The notes under the pieces: generated by a model | Told to the model about the DNA's origin: nothing | What the model saw: only the letters and a program-made list of their open reading frames with translations | The model's database searches: none | Program-made: the position numbers and the translations under genes | In this document: positions 33,267 through 41,431 of the stretch, one piece after another | How positions within the stretch are numbered: the first letter of the stretch is position 1 | Layout of the letters: each line of letters begins with the position of its first letter | Source of the DNA: Bactrocera neohumeralis | Lineage: Eukaryota > Arthropoda > Insecta > Diptera > Tephritidae | Length of the DNA stretch: 64,000 nt | Direction of reading: 5' to 3' | Assembly (NCBI RefSeq): GCF_024586455.1 | Contig: NW_026089624.1 | Coordinates: 25,934,069-25,998,068, forward strand

Positions 33267-33739
33267 GGAATTGTGAAAGAAAAAAAAAAAAAAAAGTTTT
33301 AAAAATCATTTGTTGGTAGTGCGCTGAAAAATTGCGTCGTCAAACGCTATAAAAACATTCAATATTAAATCGTCCGTTATTTTGTAATTGTCAGTGTCGT
33401 CAAACGCAGTGCAATACACAAACATATTTCAAGTGTCGGCCAGTAAAAAAAAAAAAAAAGCGTCTTCAAACGCTATAAAAATTTCTTAATTTTCAAACAT
33501 ACTAAAATTCTGGAAAGTTCGGGAAGCGTCATTAATTGTTCGTCGTCATACGAAGTCGCCATTTCAAAATTAACGGCGAAAAAGCAGCTAATGTATTCCA
33601 TTCGTATGAAATACAGATCCAGCGATAAGTGGTAGCAGCGAATTCGAGTACGAGAAAAAACGACGATCGTGTGGTAACGAAGTGTGGCAAACAAAAGAAG
33701 TAAGCAATAGAAACCAATTGGTGGCATCGACCAGTAATT

Positions 33740-34310
33740 TGAAAGTAATGAAAGGTGAACACGTTGAACGAAGTAGCAGAGAAGTTAAAAGCGAGAAGCA
33801 GAGAAGTTGAATAAGCTGAAGGAAGAAACAGACAAGTCGAATACGTTGAACGAAGTAGCAGAGAAGTTAAAAGCAAGAAGCAGAGCAGGAAGAAGCAGAC
33901 AAGTCGAACACGCGAAGTAGAGAGGAAGAGAAGCAGACAAGTCGAATACGTTGAACGAAGTAGCAGAGAAGTTAAAAGCGAGAAGCAGAGTAGTTGAATA
34001 AGCTAAAGGAAGAAGCAGACAAGTCGAATACGTTGAACGAAGTAGCAGAGAAGTTAAAAGCAAGAAGCAGAGTAGTTGAATAAGCTGAAGGAAGAAGCAG
34101 ACAAGTCGAATACGTTGAACGAAGTAGCAGAGAAGTTAAAAGCGAGAAACAAACAAGCTGAATACGTTGAACGAAGTAGCAGAGAAGTTAAAAGCGAGAA
34201 ACAGACAAGTCGAATACGTTGAACGAAGTAGCAGAGAAGTTAAAAGCGAGAAGCAGAGAAGTTGAACGAAGAAGCAGAGAAGTTGGACGCAGAAAGCAGA
34301 TAAGTTGAAC
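33740..34310 (+). repeat. 82-bp tandem repeat array in the leader
   Basis: A unit of about 82 bp including GTCGAATACGTTGAACGAAG, TAGCAGAGAAGTTAAAAGCG and AATAAGCTGAAGGAAGAAGC, present about six times with deletions (unit starts include about 33838, 34024 and 34106). Strongly purine-rich on the plus strand. It lies in the 5' UTR, 120 bp before gag. The same array is found in the relic at 23600-23945. Confidence 0.85.
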
Positions 34311-34430
34311 AGAAGATCGATATATTTATATACATATATATTTTTCATTATTTTTACATTCCTAGTAGTTTGTTTAGAAATACTTTTTAATTATAAGTAC
34401 AAATTTGAATTGTAACAGTGCATTGCGACA

Positions 34431-35987
34431 ATGGACAGACAAGCAATACTGACACTAAATATTAGGGAATTGCAGCAAGCACTACGTGAACTAAATATTT
34501 CCACTACTGGACGTAAAGCAGAGTTGCAAAAGAGACTGTTGTTGCATCATGGACATGAGACGCATGAGGATGATGAAGGTGCTGAATCAGTTAGTTCCTA
34601 CGACGATGTACCAAATACAAATTTTACTGCCACTGTGGCACCGATAGGTAGATCTGTTTTTACGTTTAGTGATATCCAAGAAAGCCTAACACAATTTAGC
34701 GGTGACGATAATATCGATATTCAACAATGGATAAATGACTTTGAGGAAAATGCATTAGTAGTAGGGTGGAATAGTGTGCAGAAATTTATTTACAGTAAGC
34801 AGTTGCTGAAAGGAGCTGCTAAATTGTTTATTAGAAGTCAACGAGGCTTTGTCAGTTGGGAATCACTGAAAGAAGAATTGGTCAGTGAATTTGGGAAAAA
34901 GGTGTCGTCGTCAGAAGTGCATAGTCAGTTGAGAAGTCGTAAGAAGAGGGTAAACGAAACGTTTCGCGAGTATTTGTATGTTCTTACAGAAATTGGAAAG
35001 CCAGTAAATATCGATACTGAAAGTTTAATATCATATTTCATTGAGGGTATAATAGATACGAAATTAAACAAAGCGGTTCTGTATGAAGCAAAAACAATTA
35101 GTGAGTTAAAAGATAAGATAAAAGTTTACGAAAAAATCCATAGTAAAGCAGACAAGTCAATACAGAAAGTCGTAAATACATCTCATAATCAGAAAGTCTC
35201 AAAATCGTGTTTTAGGTGTGGAAGCTCCACACATCTCATTCGGGACTGCAACAGTCAACAAACCAAATGTTTCAAATGTAATGGTATAGGACACAAGTCT
35301 TTTGAGTGCAATAGTACTGCGGGTATAAAAGTAAAGAAGGAATCAGATAAGATTAATGTTGTTAATTTTGACAAATCAAAAATAAGTTTACCGGTGAAAA
35401 TAGTGAAGGTAGGAGGACTAAAAGTTGATGCATTAGTTGATACTGGGTGTTGTTTGTGCTTAATACGGAGAGACGTTTTCAAAAAAATTAAATTTGACGT
35501 TGAAGTGGTCGATGACAAGCGCACTTTATATGGCGCATGTGCCAAAGAATTTTCAACATATGGTAGTTTTGTCGCAGAATTGGAGGTTGATGGTTTAAAA
35601 TTCTTACAACAGTTCCACATCACCAGCGAAACCGATATTCCGTGTTCAGTATTCATAGGCACATCAGTGCTAGATAAAGTCAATATTAATATAAAGTCAG
35701 AAGGTGCAGAATTCATAGAGAGGAGTAATGTTGAACAAGAAGGGGAAGAAAGATGCAAAGAAAAAAGAATAGAGTTATTAAAACAGTTTCAGGAGTTATG
35801 TTTGAGTGCAGGGGAATATAGTGACAACGTAGTTATTCAGGAATTGATAAACAGTTATAAATCAAACGAAAGGGCTTTGGCCGATCTATTGGATCAGTTG
35901 GTGAGGGGTAGAAACAACTCACCACCTGGCTACAGTAGAGGGAGATTAGGAGGTAATCAAGGTGGAAGTGGAGGTGGTGGGGTTTAG
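34431..35987 (+). CDS. gag: Gag-protease with N-terminal SAP domain
   Basis: 518 codons. Residues about 8-42 (LNIRELQQALRELNISTTG, RKAELQKRLL) fit the SAP helix-extended-helix DNA-binding fold. Capsid: about 85-235 (DIQQWINDFEENALVVGW, KQLLKGAAKLFI). Two CCHC knuckles: CFRCGSSTHLIRDC and CFKCNGIGHKSFEC (about 262-292). Aspartic protease: VDALVDTGCCLCLIRR (about 340). The protein then runs to INSYKSNE, where a reverse transcriptase should begin. Instead it enters LADLLDQLVRGRNNSPPGYS and a Gly tract, and stops at 35987 after an apparent one-G loss in a G run. SAP domains are not a standard Gag component. Confidence 0.92.
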   Translation: MDRQAILTLNIRELQQALRELNISTTGRKAELQKRLLLHHGHETHEDDEGAESVSSYDDVPNTNFTATVAPIGRSVFTFSDIQESLTQFSGDDNIDIQQWINDFEENALVVGWNSVQKFIYSKQLLKGAAKLFIRSQRGFVSWESLKEELVSEFGKKVSSSEVHSQLRSRKKRVNETFREYLYVLTEIGKPVNIDTESLISYFIEGIIDTKLNKAVLYEAKTISELKDKIKVYEKIHSKADKSIQKVVNTSHNQKVSKSCFRCGSSTHLIRDCNSQQTKCFKCNGIGHKSFECNSTAGIKVKKESDKINVVNFDKSKISLPVKIVKVGGLKVDALVDTGCCLCLIRRDVFKKIKFDVEVVDDKRTLYGACAKEFSTYGSFVAELEVDGLKFLQQFHITSETDIPCSVFIGTSVLDKVNINIKSEGAEFIERSNVEQEGEERCKEKRIELLKQFQELCLSAGEYSDNVVIQELINSYKSNERALADLLDQLVRGRNNSPPGYSRGRLGGNQGGSGGGGV

Positions 35988-36379
35988 GCTCTTGGGACGT
36001 AAATGCACCGAATGATTGGAATCAAGGAAGTAGTGGTAGTGGTGACTACGGAAATAGTGAAAGTGGAGGTGGTGGTAGTGGAAGTATGATGTCATTAATG
36101 CAACGTGGTAAGGGTATAAACATGAATAATGGTGGGGGTGATAGTGTTGGCTTTGGTAGTATGCCACAAGTAGGTGGCATGAACGATGGCTACGTTGGCA
36201 TGCCACAAGGCGGTGGGATGAACAGCAACTTTGGTGGCATGCGACAGGGCAACAATTATATGGGTATGTCAGGAGGTAATCAAGGTGGTTACGGTGGGAT
36301 GTCATCAAATAGGGGAATGAACAATCCAGATCAGTGGTATAAAAAGGTTGATAATATACAAAAAAAGTTTAAACAATAA
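35870..36379 (+). CDS. Gly/Met/Asn-rich segment replacing the Pol core
   Basis: From about 35870 the sequence encodes ALADLLDQLVRGRNNSPPGY and then, across a one-base shift at about 35978, LGSWDVNAPNDWNQGSSGSG. The open frame 36086-36379 follows with repeated GGM(N)/GMPQGGGMN/GGNQGGYGGMSSNRGM units, ending DQWYKKVDNIQKKFKQ and TAA. The composition is like the low-complexity tails of hnRNP-type RNA-binding proteins and unlike any Pol domain. It lies exactly between the protease end and the integrase tail. Capture of a cellular sequence is my inference; the donor gene is unknown. Confidence 0.7.
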
Positions 36380-36881
36380 TCCAAATCGTAGCACAATGGT
36401 GTCCCCATTCAAGCTGTTAACAGGGCTTGACTTGCATGTAGAAGATCAGATAGACTTGAGTGAGTACATTGAAAATGAAGTAATCAAAGAGCTAGAAACA
36501 GAACGTGACCAGGTTAGAGAGATGGCTAAGAAAAATATTAAAATAACACACGAAGAAAATCGAAAAAATTTTAATACAACAAGAAAAGCCGAACAAACAT
36601 ATGAAGAAAATGAGTTAGTAGCTCTAAAGCGTACACAATATAGTCCCTCATCAAAGGTTAAGAAAAAGTTGTTAGGACCGTACAAAATTGTTAAGAAATT
36701 GAATCATGGTAGGTATGATGTCGAAAAAATAGGCGAACACGAAGGACCGTATCGAACAACAACAGTTGCCGAGTTCATGAAAAAATGGTGCACGTCGTTC
36801 GAGGACGAACGAATGTCAGGACGGCCGAATGTGGGAACGAATAAAGGACAGACTAGAAGTGGGCGAACGTACGGACAGTAA
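36380..36881 (+). CDS. Integrase C-terminal tail
   Basis: The frame (open from 36348) contains NPNRSTMVSPFKLLTGLDLH, the usual end of a gypsy integrase core, then a Glu/Lys-rich linker and KVKKKLLGPYKIVKKLNHGR, a GPY/F-type module, and ends at 36881 inside the 3' LTR. The catalytic DDE part is absent. It is in the same frame as gag, but the Gly-rich insert is in another. Confidence 0.85.
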
Positions 36882-37114
36882 CATGCAACACTGATCGCAA
36901 TAGACAACGAGTAGCGACGAAGACAACGAGTAGCGATGAAGAAACAAGTAACGAAGACTTTGAAAACGACAGTCAGTCGACACGCGGACGAGCACGGTGC
37001 CAGTTGAAAAATAAAAACTACAACATTGTTAAGAACATTTTTATAAAAAATAAAATAAGAACACTTTTGTAAATTAAACATTTTTCTGATAATAAATACG
37101 AATCCACCCCTACA
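36830..37114 (+). repeat. 3' LTR of the SAP-Gag element
   Basis: 285 bp. It includes a 2x GACAACGAGTAGCGA duplication absent from the 5' LTR, and AATAAATACG near the end as a possible poly(A) signal. The end of the integrase frame overlaps its first 52 bases. Confidence 0.93.
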
Positions 37115-37118
37115 TATA

Positions 37119-37606
37119 TACTTAGATTGGTGACGCAAGAACACTCTAAAGATTCTTTTTGTTATAAGCGATATATGTAGTTTCGCCATCTCCCACTCCA
37201 AAAATTGTCGCTATTTTTCTAAATGCTGCGCTTTCTCCCGACGAATCAAAACGAAACAGTGTGATTGCTAATTGCAATTCGACAGAAAATTGCTTACATG
37301 AGTGCGCTTTGTTGAATTCCTCATCGTTTTTTATTAAATAAACCAGCATATTATATTGGTTTCTATCTACTCTTAACATTTGGCGGAATCGGTCTTCGTC
37401 CAGTGTTGTCAAAATATTATTGCGCCAAATGTCTGACTTAGCTATTGTGCTATAATCTCCTCGCCGACATTCCATAATAACAGATATATTGTCAGCCAAT
37501 TCATCTAACACTGCATCCACTGCGTCATCATCACTTTCGATTTCTAGAAGAAAATTGTTATTAACTGAAATTCTGCATAAAAATATTTCTTACCTTCAAT
37601 GTCCAT
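37119..37606 (-). pseudogene. Harbinger-1 HARBI1-like nuclease, N-terminal part
   Basis: Minus strand. Start ATG at 37606 (MDIEEI), a 13-base first coding exon, an intron 37544-37593 (GTAAG...CTAG), then SDDDAVDAVLDELADN, SDIWRNNILTTLDEDRFRQM, QLAITLFRFDSSGESAAFRK and IATIFGVGDGE. A one-base shift at about 37180 moves the frame; LITKRIFRVFLRHQSKYI then runs into the LTR insertion. It continues at 32963. Two small lesions plus the 4.1-kb insertion disable it. Confidence 0.85.
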
Positions 37607-37861
37607 AATTTCTTCAGCAGCTTCATCAATTAAAGCGTCAGTTAATTTTTCTCTAAAACTTTTTTTCGGTATATTTTCCAATTTGTGCGACAAACAATTT
37701 GTGTTTACAAACAATGTTTTTCTTCACCGATCAGCTGTGAATTAATGGTATTTGCAAGGGTTGCACAGAAATCACAAAAAATACGTTCACTGTTGATGGT
37801 AAATATTTGCAATTGCATAATTTTGCAAACTCAGATGCACCAGACTCTGAATTGCCCTATT

Positions 37862-38203
37862 ATTTTGATTTTGCAACACTCTGTATACGCACGATAGAAT
37901 TTTTGTTTTACACTGTTGTACAATAATTTTTTTTCACATTGCTTTGTACTTGTATTTTCTTACTTAATCTAAAAAAATTTTAATATATTTGTATATCATT
38001 TTTTTTTTCTGCTGTTTGGTACTGCTGCTGCTGTTGCTTTTGTTACTGCTGTGAATGTTGTTGTAAATGCTGTTGCTTTTGTTGCTGCTGTTGCTTTTGT
38101 TGCTGCTGTTGAAGTTGTTGTAAATGCTGTTACTGCTGATGCTTTTATTGTAATTGCTGTTACTGCTGCTGCTTTTGTTGCTGACTTTTTCCCTTGCAAT
38201 ATT
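37862..38203 (-). other. Retroelement leader with CTG/TTG repeats
   Basis: Between the two Harbinger elements. 38010-38190 is an imperfect (TGT TGC TGT TGC TTT) trinucleotide stretch on the plus strand, CAA/CAG-rich on the minus. It could encode Gln/Asn or Ala/Thr runs, but no start or family is evident. Most likely leader sequence of the minus-strand provirus. Confidence 0.45.
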
Positions 38204-38416
38204 CAGCCTTATCATGAATATTCGCGTGGAATAGTTCACCAGCGAAATATTTCGTTCACCCGAAATCGTTCACCTTACCATGAACGCAGAAAGATTTCGG
38301 GTGAACAGCATTTCACATCGAAATTTCGAATGTGAGATGACAGCTGTCAAAACGTCAAATAAAATATTAACAAAGAAACCAAATTGAACGCATTTTACTT
38401 TAGTGAAAAATTTAAA

Positions 38417-39688
38417 ATGATTAATATAAATTTAAGGAGACTGCTGTTAGCAGATGAAAATGTGCAAGATCAAAGAGTCGCTCGTAGAAAGATTAGGGAT
38501 GCTTCAAATCCGCTTGAATTGCAGGATCAATTGTAAATTTGTGTATAATTTGTAAATAATTTGTGATGCAAATAGTATACCAACTATTTGCTATTGTTCC
38601 TCTAGGTTTCAGAAATGTTATAGGACCAACAAAACAGCGTTTAAATATCTACTAGACATTACAACAAACAAAGCTTCAAACCCGATGAAATCTTTTGGAA
38701 TACCCCCAATAGTGAAGTTGGCGGCTTCGCTGCGTTTCTTTGCAGAAGGAGGCTACCAAAAGGGTGTCGGTAGGGAATACGATGTGGGATTGTCACAGTC
38801 TGCCTTTAGTGCCACACTAGAAGAGATGCTTGACGTGTTCGAAGTGAATTTATGTCGTTTGTGGATAAAATGGATGAGTAACGAAGAAATGAGAAGTGCT
38901 GCTCTTAAATTTTATGAAAAGTATAAAATTCCGAGTGTTATGGGGTGTATTGATGGTACCCATATAAAAATTGTGGGACCAAAACACAATAAGCACTCAT
39001 TTTATAATCGAAAAGGATACTTTAGTTTAAATGCTCTTGTTGTAAGTACTTTTGTTAAATTATATGTACATACTGTAGGTGTATAAATGCTTCAACACTT
39101 ATAGGTTTGTGACCAAAAAATGAGGTTTCGATTTATTGATGCGTCGCATCCAGGAGCTTGTCACGACTCTTTAGTGTGGAACGTTTCGGAACTAAAGAGA
39201 CATATTTGCAATAATCGCAGCAACTTTTGGATGTTAGGTAAATTAGTTTAAACAAATTTTATTTGTAACCATAAAAACATATTTTATGAATAGGCGACGC
39301 AGGATATCCTCTGGAATCCTTCTTATTAACACCTTATAGGACACCTGAAGAGGGAAGTGTAGAAGCAAAATTTAATTTAGCTCATTCTCGGTGCCGAAAT
39401 ATTATAGAACGTGCAATTGGGTTGCTTAAAAGCCGATGGAGATGTTTGCTTGGTGCTAGAGAACTTTATTACAGCCCACAGAAAGCAGCTAAAATATTCA
39501 ATGTGTGCGTAATGTTACATAATTTATGCATTCATTTCAAAGATCAATTTGCTGATATCGTTGAGATACCTGATTGTGACGAAGAGGAATCTCTAGTGAC
39601 TATGGAGGAGGACAACATAGATTTCGGAATGCAAAGAATGAGCGAAGCGCAAAGAATTAGGAACCAAATAGCTCACTCACTTCCTTAA
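38417..39688 (+). CDS. HARBI1-like Harbinger nuclease, four exons, intact
   Basis: DDE nuclease that cuts and rejoins the element ends. Exons 38417-38532, 38606-39041, 39105-39237 and 39294-39688 total 1080 nt, i.e. 359 residues. All introns are GT-AG (57-73 bp). Start MININLRRLLLADE. Then YRTNKTAFKYLLDITTNK, FAEGGYQKGVG (N-terminal helical region), GCIDGTHIKIVGP (Asp 1), FIDASHPGACHDSLVW (Asp 2), LGDAGYPLESFLLTPYR, NIIERAIGLLKSRWRC (Glu), VCVMLHNLCI, end AHSLP. Length and motif order are those of the family. The upstream start at 38417 is chosen because the N-terminal exon has a proper donor and keeps the frame. Confidence 0.9.
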
Positions 39689-39898
39689 AGCATTATTACT
39701 TCTTTCAATATCGTTTGTAGAAAAAACAAAACTAACTCCATTTTTCTGTAACGAAAAACTATTTCTTCATTTCTTATAATCCTAATTCAATGAACATAAA
39801 ATGTATTTCAAATAAAATATAAGTAAAATAAAAAAAAAATTAACATGAGACCACATAAATATAAAATTAAAAATTAATAAAATGTAATTCTGAATAAG
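39689..39898. terminator. Convergent 3' region with poly(A) signals
   Basis: 210 bp between the stop codons of two convergent genes. AATAAAATATAAG at about 39812 can serve the plus gene, and several A/T-rich signals serve the minus gene. Confidence 0.4.
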
Positions 39899-40796
39899 TT
39901 ATCTTTTCATCATTGAAAGCTTCATTTCTTCAATTTCTATTAACCTTCTTGTTTTTTCTAACTTTGCTTTAATTTCTCTTTTTCTCAAATTTTCTATTTC
40001 AATATTATGCCGCTTATTTTCTATCGTTTGATTTTTTAGTTCTTTTAATTCTTCTTCTTTTAAATTGTTTAAAATTGTGAAATTTTTATTCAACGCCCTT
40101 GTATTGTCTTCAATTCTCCTTATCCGTTTTAAGATTTCTTTTTGCACTTCTATTTCTTCTTCTAATATCACAGATGTGCCTTTTCTTTTAGAGGATGACG
40201 GCGCATCTTTAAGAAAGGGGTTCCTTTTTGGAGTTTGCTGTGGACTTTTGTTCACAATTGTTTCTGCGTCCAATTCACTCTCAGTTGTGCTTAGCGGCTG
40301 AAATCCGTGTGACACTATTCCTTCCAATCCTTCAACGCTATTTGTCATGCCAGTGATTGCTACAATAGTTTCCTCCGATGTTGACAGTTTATGATGCAGG
40401 TTTGGTCCCCCACCAGTGCCTCTAATTTGTTCCGCATTAAACGTCAACTTTTTGCGTACGTAACGCTTTTGGTCATTCCAAACCTTTAACAGATTTTTGT
40501 AATAATTATTTTAAAATTTTACTAGCCAGTGCTAATATGAAAATTACCCTTTTCCACTCAGACACCGTTTTAGTCGGAGGCCCAGCACTGTTCAAATCCG
40601 CGGCCGTTTCCTTCCATAACGCTTCTTGTCTGTCTTTTCCTTGTTTAGAGAAGCCAGCCGCTAAATCAGGATTTTCTGCCATTTTACTGAGCAAAATTTC
40701 AGATTGCGTTTTATTAATCGATTTTGACCTTAAAATAATTGTTTTTAAATTATATAAAAATAGGAATTTTTATCTAATTTTTGTTGATACTTACAT
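39899..40796 (-). CDS. Myb/SANT-like Harbinger partner protein, intact, start codon split by an intron
   Basis: Exons on the minus strand: AT of the start codon at 40795-40796, then GTAAGT; exon 2 40728-40548; exon 3 40483-39899. Coding total 768 nt, 255 residues. The G of ATG is the first base of exon 2. Visible: MSKSINKTQSEILLSKMAEN, KDRQEALWKETAADLNSAGP, VSEWKRVWNDQKRYVRKK (trihelix DNA-binding domain), GTGGGPNLHHKLSTSEETIV, FQPLSTTESELDAETIV, then KRNPFLKDAPSSSKRKG (basic) and a long Glu/Lys coiled coil to SMMKR. It would pair with the nuclease at 38417. An upstream ATG in another exon cannot be excluded. Confidence 0.82.
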
Positions 40797-41002
40797 GATT
40801 CAAATATATTTCGCGCACAAAATTTTAACGAAAAATTTCACCAATAATTTGACAATTATTTCGCCGTTGATGCCGTTCACGATAGGGTGGAAATAATTCG
40901 AAGCGAACTGTTTCGCATGGTGAATATTCAAAATAGCATAGGTGAACGGCATAGGCGAAATGTGAATCATTCCACACGAAATGAAAATTCACGATAAGGC
41001 TG

Positions 41003-41139
41003 ATTAATGCCGACACTCTCATTAGCTTCCCGAAATTGTTAGTTTAAGAGTGCATTATTAACTCTTTTCCAATGAATTTATTGTTAATTTTTAATTTACT
41101 TGTCGCCAGTTTATCCTCGTCGCCAGTTTTGGTGTTAAA
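41003..41139 (-). promoter_or_regulatory. Leader start and primer-binding-site region
   Basis: Directly next to the LTR end on the minus strand: TGGCGACGAGGATAAACTGG at about 41128-41109, with TGGCGACAAG following. TGGCGAC just behind an LTR is the expected place of a primer site. The duplicated TGGCGAC makes the exact position uncertain. Confidence 0.45.
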
Positions 41140-41431
41140 AGGTTGGAAATAAATACAATGAGCTTCTTTGCTCAGCTCCAATCTTAAACTGAGTTTCCTT
41201 TATTTATTTCTCTCTAGCTTACGTAGATACTAATTTTATGTGCGCGCAGACACTTATCTTGTTACATATAAAACACATACATACATATATTTGCATGCAT
41301 GAGGAATTTGCTTGGTCAGCAAAAAATGTGTAACCAAACTTGATTCGTTTCAAGATAGAGTTCATATATGAAGTCTATCATGAAATGAATATTGTTTATT
41401 TTTTCTAGGGAGTATATGTCAATATTTGACT
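41140..41431 (-). repeat. 5' LTR candidate of the errantivirus-like provirus
   Basis: Minus-strand AGTCAAATATTGACATATAC start at 41431. It contains AATAAATAAAGG and a GTATTTATTTCCAACC end. Its counterpart is 24850-25109. It abuts the cut end of another gypsy pol at 41432 with no intervening base, so it marks an insertion or recombination point. Confidence 0.6.

Larger units (their letters stand above)
32980..37114 (+). mobile_element. Gypsy-type LTR retrotransposon with SAP-domain Gag and replaced Pol core
   Basis: Complete unit: 5' LTR 32980-33247, 3' LTR 36830-37114, both starting TGTGGGAACGAATAAAGG and ending CACCCCTACA. The flanks are TATA on both sides (32976-32979, 37115-37118), a 4-bp duplication. 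Only 4135 bp long. It contains gag-protease and the end of integrase, but no reverse transcriptase, RNase H or integrase core; a Gly-rich coding segment stands in their place. Non-autonomous. It splits the Harbinger-1 nuclease gene. Confidence 0.93.
30834..37861. mobile_element. PIF/Harbinger element 1, split by an LTR retrotransposon
   Basis: Terminal inverted repeats: the left starts GGGCTATTCAGAATCTGGTG (30834), the right ends CACCAGACTCTGAATTGCCC. The flanks ATTA and TATT allow a 3-bp duplication. It carries the usual two genes: a Myb/SANT-like protein on the plus strand (31039-31931) and a HARBI1-type nuclease on the minus strand (37606 down to 32274). The LTR element 32980-37114 sits in the nuclease gene. 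Without it the element is about 2.9 kb. Confidence 0.9.
38204..41002. mobile_element. PIF/Harbinger element 2, apparently intact
   Basis: 2799 bp between two ATT trinucleotides (38201-38203, 41003-41005). Terminal inverted repeats: CAGCCTTATCATGAATATTC at the left; the right end inverted reads CAGCCTTATCGTGAATTTTC, and both then continue to a GTGGAAT...TTCAC phrase. It carries a HARBI1-type nuclease (plus) and a Myb/SANT-like gene (minus), convergent. Both close in frame after removing GT-AG introns. I see no lesion in either gene, so this copy may be autonomous. Confidence 0.93.

Noticed and set aside
33532..34348. Minus-strand frames with repeated LLTSLLLRSTYSTCLF
   Set aside because: Reverse complement of the purine-rich leader array; the repetition comes from the DNA repeat, and no start, signal or homology supports a protein.
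35946..36308. His/Tyr-rich 120-codon minus frame
   Set aside because: Antisense of the Gly-rich segment (GGT/GGC codons read backwards give Thr/Ala/His/Tyr).
37964..38239. Ser/Asn-rich and Ala/Thr-rich minus frames and a Val/Ala-rich plus frame
   Set aside because: All three frames over a trinucleotide repeat are open; this is a microsatellite in a leader, not a gene.
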